Assembly: GCA_020846815.1 (NCBI GenBank)
Contig: JADLDF010000379.1
Location: 1-5,206, forward strand
DNA: 5,206 nucleotides
From: Gammaproteobacteria bacterium
GTDB taxonomy: Bacteria; Pseudomonadota; Gammaproteobacteria; Steroidobacterales; Steroidobacteraceae
Direction of reading: 5' to 3'
Part shown: piece by piece, positions 1 to 5,206 of the stretch
Layout of the letters: every line of letters starts with the position of its first letter
How positions within the stretch are numbered: position 1 is the first letter of the stretch
Made by a program: the position numbers and the translations under genes
The notes under the pieces: model-generated
Seen by the model: the letters and a program-made list of their open reading frames with translations, nothing else
Databases searched by the model: none
What the model was told of the DNA's origin: nothing

Positions 1-1035
1 ATCGCCGGCAACGGCCTCGGCCGCGGCGTCGTGCCCGAGGACTGGGAGCGCTCGTTCAACTGGCCGCTGATGCAGATCGCCGCGAAGGAGGCCGACGTCG
101 TCTGCCTCGTCGGTGCGCGCCTCAAGCAGCGGCTCGGCTTCGGCCTGCCACCGCGCTTCGCACCGGATGCGAAGTTCATCCAGGTGGACGTCGAGCCGGA
201 GGAGCTCTCGCGCAACCGCCGCATCGACGTGCCGATCGCGGCCGACGCCGGTCTCGCCTGCCAGCAGCTGCTCGAGGCGCTGCTGGCCGCGGGCGCTTCG
301 CGCGGCATGCGCGCCAACTGGGTGCGCGAAGCCCTGCGCGAGCGCCTGCGCCGGCTCGACGAGATCGCCGCTGCGCCGCCCGGAGCCGCTGTGCATCCGC
401 TGGCGCTGGGCCGCGAGCTCGCGCGGCGGCTGCCCGAAAACGCAATCGTGGTCGGCGACGGCGCCGACGTGCAGAACTGGATGTACGGCGCACTGCGCGT
501 ACGTCGCGCGCCCGGCTTCCTCGATCACTACCCCATGGGTGCGATGGGCAGCGGCACGCCGCTCGCGGTGGGAGCCGCCGCCGCCGCGCGCGAGCTCGCG
601 ATCGCGCGGCGCGAGCCGCTGCGCCCGGTGCTGCTGACCACGGGCGACGGCTCCTTCGGCTTCTACCCGGCCGAGCTGCACGCGGCCGCGCAGGCGGGCC
701 TGAAGATCGTCTGCGTGGTCGGCAACGACGGCGCCTGGGGCACGGAGCTGCACGGGCAGGTGCAGGCGATCGGCCGCACGCTCAACACCGAACTCGGGTC
801 TGCGCGCTACGACCTCGTCGGCCAGGGCTTCGGCTGCCACGGCGAGCGCGTGCAGCAGCCTGCCGAGCTGCGGCCGGCGCTCGAGCGCGCGTTCGCGCAG
901 AATGGCCCGTCGGTGGTCGACGTCCTCATCGACCGCGCCGCCGGGGTGCAGATCAAGTCCGACCCGCTCGCACGGATGATCCTGTTCGACGACCTCGCGA
1001 GCAATCTCAAGACCCACCACGAGTTCGCCAGTTGA
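1..1035 (+). CDS. ThDP-dependent lyase/decarboxylase, 2-hydroxyacyl-CoA lyase / benzaldehyde lyase-like (5' partial)
   Basis: The frame is open from base 1, so this is the last ~344 residues of a protein usually of about 550; the N-terminal pyrimidine-binding domain with the catalytic glutamate is outside the window. The GTG at 31 is an internal codon, not a start. Window residues 1-110 form the central domain: ADVVCLVGARL, then GFGLPPRF and KFIQVDVEPEEL (about 58-69), which recall 2-hydroxyacyl-CoA lyase and oxalyl-CoA decarboxylase. Residues ~135-320 form the ThDP pyrophosphate domain, with GDGSFGFYPAEL (GDG at 215-217, bases 643-651) and NDGAWG at 242-247. The spacing fits the Mg/ThDP motif, D216 and D243 being the expected metal ligands; D243 replaces the usual Asn. 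The stretch after it (WGTELHGQ, then a Y...GFG region) resembles benzaldehyde lyase. By family, it would break or form a C-C bond next to a carbonyl in the cytoplasm; the substrate cannot be told. Acetolactate synthase is less likely. The stop overlaps the transporter start. Confidence 0.92.
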   Translation: MAGNGLGRGVVPEDWERSFNWPLMQIAAKEADVVCLVGARLKQRLGFGLPPRFAPDAKFIQVDVEPEELSRNRRIDVPIAADAGLACQQLLEALLAAGASRGMRANWVREALRERLRRLDEIAAAPPGAAVHPLALGRELARRLPENAIVVGDGADVQNWMYGALRVRRAPGFLDHYPMGAMGSGTPLAVGAAAAARELAIARREPLRPVLLTTGDGSFGFYPAELHAAAQAGLKIVCVVGNDGAWGTELHGQVQAIGRTLNTELGSARYDLVGQGFGCHGERVQQPAELRPALERAFAQNGPSVVDVLIDRAAGVQIKSDPLARMILFDDLASNLKTHHEFAS

Positions 1036-2390
1036 ATCCCACCACTCCCGATCCGTCAGCCGCCGTGCCGTATCCGCGCCCGGCCTATGCCTGGTACGTG
1101 GTCGTCGTACTGCTGATCGCCTACATCCTCGCGTTCATCGATCGCGAGGTCATCGCGCTGCTCGTTCCCGACATCAAGCGCAGCCTGCAGATCTCCGATA
1201 CGCAGATGAGCTTCCTGCTCGGCGGCGCATTCGCGGTCTTCTACACCTTCTTCGGGGTGATGATCGCCTGGCTCGCCGACCGCGGTAACCGCCGCTGGCT
1301 GATCTTCGCCGGCGTCACGGTGTGGAGCATCATGACGATGTTCTGCGGCCTCGCCACCACCTACCCGGCGCTGTTCATGGCGCGCGTCGGCGTCGGCGCC
1401 GGCGAGGCGGCCCTGAACCCCCCCGCTTTGTCGCTGCTCAAGGACTACTTCCCGCCCGACCGCATGGGCCGCGCGATCGGCCTCTACACCGCCGGCGTCT
1501 CGTTTGGCAGCGGCCTCGCGTTCGTCATCGGCGGCACCATCTATCCGAAGATCCAGGCCGCCGGCCCCCAGCTCTGGCCGATCGTCGGCATGGTCGAGCC
1601 CTGGCAGCAGATGTTCATCTGGGTCGGCCTGCCCGGCATCCTGATCGCGCTGCTGATCACGACGATCCGCGAGCCGGTGCGGCGCGAGTTCCTGCGCACC
1701 GGCAAGCCGCCGCAGGCGGCGCCGGTCTGGCAGACGCTGCGCTTCATATTCGCGCGCTGGAAGGCGTTCATCGTGCTGTTCCTCGCGCTCTCTTCGCTCG
1801 CGATCATGGCCTACGGCATCGGCTTCTGGATCCCCGAGTTCCTGCGCCGCACCTATCACCTCTCGCCGGAGGAGCTCGGCAGCTACATACGCTGGCGCGG
1901 CGTGGTCGTGATCATCTTCGGCCTGACGGGGGTGATGACCGGCGGCTGGCTCTGCGACGTGTTCCAGAAGAAGTACGCCGACGGCTACGTGCGCGTCTGC
2001 CTGCTGTCCTTCGTGTTCATGACCATCGGCTACGTCTCGTTCGCGCTGATGCCGACGCCGACGATGGCGATCCTGATGCTGATCCCGGCCACCTTCGGCT
2101 CGGCTGCGCCGACCGCCGCCGGCGCGGCCGCGGTGGTCGCGATCGCGCCACCGACGATGCGCGCTCAGATCGTCGCGTTCTACTATTTCACGCTGAACCT
2201 GGTCGGTTTCTTCGTCGGCCCCACCTCGGTCGCACTGGTGACGGACTTCTACTTCCAGGACGAAGCGCAGCTGCGCTACTCGCTCGCGACCGTGGCGACC
2301 GTCGTCGCGCTCGCCGGCACCGCCCTGCTGGTCTACAACCTGCCGCACTTCCGGCGCAGCGCCGAGGAGGCCAGGGCTTGGGCCGGCTGA
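1032..2390 (+). CDS. MFS transporter, Spinster-like (sugar-phosphate permease-type) family
   Basis: A 452-residue inner-membrane carrier with about 12 hydrophobic segments, a full-length MFS protein. TM1 (~21-45) carries the buried pair D37-R38 in FIDREV. The loop after TM2 holds motif A as WLADRGNRRW (D83, R84, R87, R88). TM4 and its exit read ARVGVGAGEAALNPP (R118, E125) followed by KDYFPPDRMGRAIG, the pattern typical of Spinster-like carriers. A basic cytoplasmic loop (~211-240, beginning REPVRREF) joins the two six-helix halves. The start is TTG at 1032, inside the TTGA overlap with the upstream stop. No in-frame ATG lies near; GTG at 1065 (residue 12) is the only close alternative and would still precede TM1. 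No strong Shine-Dalgarno is seen, so translation is probably coupled to the lyase gene. Substrate is unknown; context suggests an organic acid or a related substrate or product of the lyase, which is inference. Confidence 0.94.
   Translation: MNPTTPDPSAAVPYPRPAYAWYVVVVLLIAYILAFIDREVIALLVPDIKRSLQISDTQMSFLLGGAFAVFYTFFGVMIAWLADRGNRRWLIFAGVTVWSIMTMFCGLATTYPALFMARVGVGAGEAALNPPALSLLKDYFPPDRMGRAIGLYTAGVSFGSGLAFVIGGTIYPKIQAAGPQLWPIVGMVEPWQQMFIWVGLPGILIALLITTIREPVRREFLRTGKPPQAAPVWQTLRFIFARWKAFIVLFLALSSLAIMAYGIGFWIPEFLRRTYHLSPEELGSYIRWRGVVVIIFGLTGVMTGGWLCDVFQKKYADGYVRVCLLSFVFMTIGYVSFALMPTPTMAILMLIPATFGSAAPTAAGAAAVVAIAPPTMRAQIVAFYYFTLNLVGFFVGPTSVALVTDFYFQDEAQLRYSLATVATVVALAGTALLVYNLPHFRRSAEEARAWAG
2364..2370 (+). 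promoter_or_regulatory. Shine-Dalgarno-like site for the diguanylate cyclase gene
   Basis: GAGGAGG inside the last codons of the transporter gene is a near-ideal anti-16S match. It lies 19 bases before the ATG at 2390, too far for standard use, but exactly 7 bases before an in-frame TTG at 2378 (TTG GGC CGG CTG ATG). It either serves that TTG start, or reloads ribosomes that terminate at 2388-2390 and restart at the overlapping ATG. The site could also be chance within the codons for AEEA in the transporter. Confidence 0.5.
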
Positions 2391-4081
2391 TGTTTCGCCC
2401 GTCGACGCGCGCCGCGCTTGCGATCGCCGCGCTCGCGCTCGCGAGTGCCGCGCCGGCCGTGCTCGCCGCCTGCCCCACAGCGGACACGGGCGGTCTCGTC
2501 GAGGACGAAGCCGCCGACCTGCAGCTGCGTCTCGGCATCGCCCAGGCGCTCGCGTGGCACTCCGACCACCAGACCGCGCGCGGCCTCGAGCAGCTCGATG
2601 CACTGCTCGCGGCACAGCCGTCCGGCTCGCTCGGCGAAGCCTGCGTCCGCAAGGAGCGCGGCTGGCTGCGCTTCAGCGAGGACGACACCGAGGGCGCACT
2701 GCGCGACCTGATTCCGGCCTACGAGCAGCTGCGCCTGCGCCATCTGCCCGAGGAGCAGGCGATCGTGGCGGGTCGCCTTGCCACCGTCTACGCCGGCGCG
2801 CGCGAATTCGAGCAGGCGACGGACCTGATCGACGAGACGATCGCCCATTTCACCGCCACACGCGCCCACGCGCGCCTGCCGGCCGCCTACGACCGGCTCG
2901 GCAAGGTACATGCCGCGCAGGGCCACTGGTCGGATGCGCTCGACGCCTTCGAAAGGATGCGCGTCGAAGCAGAGCGCGTCGGCGACGAGGCGGCGATGGG
3001 CTATGCGCGCACGCGCCTCTGCGGCGTCGAGATCGAGGAAGGCGCCTGGGCGGTCGCGGCCCGCAACTGCGCCGCGGCGCGGCGCGCGCTGGCACGGGTC
3101 GCCGACGCGGACCGCGAGGAGCGGAGCATCCTGGTCGCCTACCAGGCACGGCTCGAGCTCGCCGCCGGCAATGCCGGGGCGGCGCTCGCCGGCTTCGACC
3201 GTGCACTGGGAGAGGACCCGGCGGCGCTGTCGAAGCCGGTGCGTTCGCAGTTCCACCGCTGGCGCGCGGATGCCAACGCCGCGCTCGGCCGCTACCAGGC
3301 CGCCTATGCCGACCTGCAGGAATATCTCTACCGGATGCAGGCGATCAACGGGCTCGAGAGCGCGCGGCAGATCGCCATGTTGCGCGTGCGCTTCGCGACC
3401 GACCGCGAGGTGCGCCGCAACGAGCTGCTGGTGCGCGACAATGCGCTCAAGCAGGAGCGGCTGGCACGCAGCCAGATCGTCTCGCGCCTGTGGACCGTGG
3501 TGGCGGTGATCGCCGTGGCCCTGCTCGCCGTGCTCGCAGTCAGCCTGCGCAACGATCGTCGCCACCGCCACCAGCTGCAGCGCCTCGCCGAGCACGACGA
3601 CCTGACGCGGATACCGAACCGTCGCCGCATCCTCGAGCTGGCTGCGCAGGCCTTCGACGAGGCGCGACGGCACCACCGGCCGCTGGCGCTCGCGCTGGTC
3701 GACGTCGATCATTTCAAGTCGATCAACGACGGTTTCGGCCACGGCTGCGGCGACGACGTGCTGCGGCTGCTGGCGCGGCGCACGCTGGAGATGCTGCAGG
3801 GCCGCGGCGCGATCGGCCGCTACGGCGGCGAGGAGTTCCTGGTGGTGCTGCCGCGCATGGGGCTCGAGGGCGCGCGACCGCTGCTCGATGCGCTGCGCGA
3901 GGCATCCAAGCAGCTGCCGCTGCCGCCGGAGCTCGGCGCGCGGCGGGTGACGCTGTCGGTGGGCGTCGCGACGCTGCAGGCCGGCGACGGCTCGGTCGAG
4001 GCGATGATCCGCCGCGCCGACGCGGCGCTCTATACGGCCAAGAACGCCGGCCGCGACCGCGTCAGCGCGATCGTCGCCTGA
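2390..4081 (+). CDS. Membrane-anchored diguanylate cyclase with periplasmic TPR region (GGDEF domain)
   Basis: A 563-residue protein predicted to make cyclic di-GMP from two GTP at the inner membrane. In order: signal peptide (1-27, with LAAC ending at C28); periplasmic helical TPR region (~40-316; clearest repeats ~121-155, 165-198 and ~287-316); coiled coil (~322-364, ending in the stalk RRNELLVRDNALKQERL); one TM helix (~367-387); GGDEF domain (~398-563). The domain has HDDLTRIPNRRR, DVDHFKSINDGFGHGCGDD (D438, N446, D455 at the metal and guanine-binding positions), active-site RYGGEEF (GGEEF at 479-483) and the final ALYTAKNAGRDRV. The product-inhibition RxxD motif is absent: QGRG occupies 470-473. 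The cyclase should therefore be active but not controlled through the usual I-site. The ATG shares its A with the transporter stop (TGATG). An in-frame TTG at 2378 has a better-placed ribosome site, so the start may be four codons earlier. The ligand sensed by the periplasmic part is unknown. Confidence 0.94.
   Translation: MFRPSTRAALAIAALALASAAPAVLAACPTADTGGLVEDEAADLQLRLGIAQALAWHSDHQTARGLEQLDALLAAQPSGSLGEACVRKERGWLRFSEDDTEGALRDLIPAYEQLRLRHLPEEQAIVAGRLATVYAGAREFEQATDLIDETIAHFTATRAHARLPAAYDRLGKVHAAQGHWSDALDAFERMRVEAERVGDEAAMGYARTRLCGVEIEEGAWAVAARNCAAARRALARVADADREERSILVAYQARLELAAGNAGAALAGFDRALGEDPAALSKPVRSQFHRWRADANAALGRYQAAYADLQEYLYRMQAINGLESARQIAMLRVRFATDREVRRNELLVRDNALKQERLARSQIVSRLWTVVAVIAVALLAVLAVSLRNDRRHRHQLQRLAEHDDLTRIPNRRRILELAAQAFDEARRHHRPLALALVDVDHFKSINDGFGHGCGDDVLRLLARRTLEMLQGRGAIGRYGGEEFLVVLPRMGLEGARPLLDALREASKQLPLPPELGARRVTLSVGVATLQAGDGSVEAMIRRADAALYTAKNAGRDRVSAIVA
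4030..4081. other. 52-base convergent overlap of the cyclase and chemoreceptor 3' ends
   Basis: The two convergent coding regions share 52 bases on opposite strands. On the plus strand they encode the conserved end of the GGDEF domain (LYTAKNAGRDRV onward). On the minus strand they encode roughly the last 16 residues (369-384) of the chemoreceptor, whose TAG stop (4030-4032) is the complement of bases within the Leu-Tyr codons of ALYTAK. The cyclase side is the constrained one; the receptor tail matches no domain. Full-length transcripts of the two genes would be complementary here. Confidence 0.85.
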
Positions 4082-5184
4082 CCCGCGCCGGGCCGTTGCG
4101 CGGGGCGATGGCCCGCGTGACCGTCGCCGGGCTCGCTCACGCCCGACACGGCCATCTTCTCGAGCGTCCCGAGCACCTCGAGGCTCGCGTGCTCCATCGT
4201 CTCCACGCATTCGAGGATCGCGTCCGCATCACCGCCCTGTCCGGACAGTGCGACCGCCTGCGCGGCCGATTCGTGCACCAGCCGGTGCGGTCGCTCGAGC
4301 CCGCGGTAGCCGTGCAGGTGGCTGAAGCGGCGCTGTCCCTCGCCCTCGTAGTACCACTTGCCGAGCCGGCAGGCTTGATGGGAGGCGAGTCCCGACGGCG
4401 CGAGCTCGAGCTGCCCGAGCAGCGCACGGTAGACCCGGAACTTGAAGACCAGGTGGTCGAGCTTCGCGAGCTCGACGAACGAGCGCAGCGAGCTGCCGGC
4501 GACCACGGCCTCGAGGCGACCGGCGATGCCCATGACGTTCTGCATCGTGCCGATCACGGCCTTGCCGCGCACGCTGTGCTCGCGCGCTCCCGCGGCGAGC
4601 CCGTCGATCTCGTCGCAGGCCGAGCCGCGGACCTCGCGGATGCCGGTGGCGAGCCGGGTGATGACGTCGCTCGCCACACCCGACTTCTCGGCGAGCGTGC
4701 GTACTTCGTGCGCCACGACGGCGAAGCCCGCGCCATGCTGGCCGGCGCGTGCGGCTTCCACGGCCGCGTTCAGCGACAGCAGCTTGATGTGGCCGGCGAC
4801 GTCGCGGATCGTCTCCACGGCGCCGACGATCTCGCCGGCACGCTTGTCGAGCTCGCCGGCCTGGTCGGCGGAGCGCGCCGAGCTGCCTGCGAGGCTGTCG
4901 AGGGACGCGGCCATCGACTCCACTTCGGCGCGTCCGCTGGCCGCCTCGCCGACGGCCTGCCGGGCGCTCTGGCGCTCCGACTGCAGGCGCGTGGCCATGC
5001 CGGCGAGGCTCGCCTGGGTGCTCTCCAGCGACTGATTGAACAGCGTCAGCTTGCCGAGCAGCTCGCGGACGAAATCGTGCTGCGCCGTGCGCTGCGCCAG
5101 CTCCTGGCGCAGCCGCGCGACTTCGCCGTCGTCGGCGCGTGGCGCGGGATCGGCGGAACGGAGGCGGAACAGTCGGCGGAACAT
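4030..5184 (-). CDS. Cytoplasmic methyl-accepting chemotaxis protein with C-terminal CZB zinc-binding domain
   Basis: A 384-residue receptor with no transmembrane segment, HAMP or PAS domain. Residues 1-10 (MFRRLFRLRS) are short, basic and amphipathic. Residues ~21-130 form a helical/coiled-coil arm; the signalling hairpin tip is ~131-170 (LLSLNAAVEAARAG, then GAGFAVVAHEVRTLAEKS), the part that contacts CheA and CheW in known receptors; ~171-230 is the return arm. The CZB domain (~235-312) has the expected 3His/1Cys zinc set: H244 (KLDHLVFKF), C272 (ACRLGKWYYE), H300 and H304 (ERPHRLVHE). Known proteins of this layout, such as Helicobacter TlpD, respond to oxidants including HOCl through the zinc-bound cysteine, and to zinc; this receptor's signal is inferred from that. 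The C-terminal ~38 residues are unstructured-looking and overlap the cyclase gene antisense. No CheR-binding pentapeptide is visible. The start is well supported by GGAG 5 bases upstream. No CheA or CheW gene is in the window. Confidence 0.94.
   Translation of the reverse strand: MFRRLFRLRSADPAPRADDGEVARLRQELAQRTAQHDFVRELLGKLTLFNQSLESTQASLAGMATRLQSERQSARQAVGEAASGRAEVESMAASLDSLAGSSARSADQAGELDKRAGEIVGAVETIRDVAGHIKLLSLNAAVEAARAGQHGAGFAVVAHEVRTLAEKSGVASDVITRLATGIREVRGSACDEIDGLAAGAREHSVRGKAVIGTMQNVMGIAGRLEAVVAGSSLRSFVELAKLDHLVFKFRVYRALLGQLELAPSGLASHQACRLGKWYYEGEGQRRFSHLHGYRGLERPHRLVHESAAQAVALSGQGGDADAILECVETMEHASLEVLGTLEKMAVSGVSEPGDGHAGHRPAQRPGAGQATIALTRSRPAFLAV
4082..4104. terminator. GC-rich hairpin directly after the cyclase stop (possible terminator or 3' mRNA stabiliser)
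   Basis: A perfect 7-base inverted repeat, CCCGCGC (4082-4088) and GCGCGGG (4098-4104), with a 9-base loop, begins on the base after the cyclase TGA. No T-run follows, so it is not a classical intrinsic terminator; it may block 3' exonucleases or slow polymerase. A competing 6-base stem, CGGGCC (4089-4094) with GGCCCG (4110-4115), uses the loop of the first. The stretch also lies within the 3' coding part of the convergent chemoreceptor gene. In DNA this GC-rich some such repeats are expected by chance. Confidence 0.3.
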
Positions 5185-5189
5185 GCGAT

Positions 5190-5193
5190 CTCC
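5190..5193 (-). promoter_or_regulatory. Ribosome binding site of the CZB chemoreceptor
   Basis: Read on the minus strand, GGAG stands 5 bases before the ATG at 5184-5182, a good Shine-Dalgarno match and spacing. It decides this start and indicates independent translation initiation. Only 13 further bases upstream are in the window, so no promoter can be assessed. Confidence 0.75.
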
Positions 5194-5206
5194 GGGAAGA
5201 TGCAGC

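Noticed and set aside
31..33. GTG as the start of the ThDP enzyme
   Set aside because: The frame is open upstream to base 1, and the preceding residues (GLGRGVV) fit the normal ThDP central-domain entry, so the gene is cut by the window edge.
1032..1034. Upstream lyase gene fused to the transporter by a frameshift
   Set aside because: The 4-base stop/start overlap is a normal coupled junction, and both proteins end or begin where their families do.
1322..2389. Apparent upstream extension of the cyclase reading frame across most of the transporter gene
   Set aside because: The translation is Arg/Ala/His/Asp-rich, out of frame with the clear MFS protein and has no domain; the signal peptide begins only at about 2390.
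1056..2615. 519-codon open frame on the minus strand opposite the transporter
   Set aside because: Same compositional shadow; the plus strand encodes an unambiguous MFS protein.
2333..4210. 625-codon open frame on the minus strand opposite the cyclase
   Set aside because: Low-complexity Arg/Ala/Gly/Gln composition and no motif; long antisense frames are expected opposite GC-rich genes with strong codon bias.
4442..5035. 197-codon plus-strand frame within the chemoreceptor gene
   Set aside because: Ser/Ala/Arg/Pro-rich shadow with no ribosome site; the minus strand carries recognisable hairpin and CZB motifs.
1..5206. CRISPR array, tRNA/rRNA, insertion sequence or attachment site
   Set aside because: No direct-repeat/spacer pattern, RNA-gene-like segment, transposase motif or terminal inverted repeats were seen; almost every base is coding.

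Overview
The window is GC-rich (roughly 70% by eye), densely coding DNA with the strong G/C third-position bias of a high-GC proteobacterium. The gene types fit a gammaproteobacterium of the Xanthomonadales/Nevskiales kind: a diguanylate cyclase with periplasmic TPRs, a soluble CZB-type chemoreceptor, and a Spinster-type MFS carrier. That placement is inference from gene style; no phylogenetic marker is present.

Layout. Plus strand, bases 1-4081: three tightly packed genes. (1) The C-terminal ~345 residues of a thiamine diphosphate (ThDP) enzyme resembling 2-hydroxyacyl-CoA lyase, oxalyl-CoA decarboxylase and benzaldehyde lyase; its 5' end lies outside the window. (2) A 452-residue MFS transporter of the Spinster-like type, whose TTG start overlaps the preceding stop by 4 bases. 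(3) A ~563-residue diguanylate cyclase with a signal peptide, periplasmic TPR region, coiled coil, one transmembrane helix and a cytoplasmic GGEEF domain; its ATG shares one base with the transporter stop (TGATG). Minus strand, 5184-4030: a 384-residue cytoplasmic methyl-accepting chemotaxis protein with a C-terminal zinc-binding CZB domain. It converges on the cyclase gene and overlaps its 3' end by 52 bases. There is no intergenic gap over 25 bases, no RNA gene, no mobile element and no CRISPR array.

How the genes may work together. The overlaps suggest that the lyase, transporter and cyclase are co-transcribed and translationally coupled. This would place a c-di-GMP-producing enzyme with a periplasmic sensor region under the same control as a carbon-carbon lyase and a small-molecule carrier. 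The CZB receptor is a separate unit reading toward the operon, with its own good Shine-Dalgarno site. It feeds chemotaxis-type signalling, so the right half of the window holds two signal-output proteins facing tail to tail. I see no clear evidence of a wholly new system. The points most worth a second look are the metabolic/c-di-GMP operon, the cyclase's start, anchoring and lack of an inhibitory site, and the antisense overlap with a hairpin at the convergent junction.
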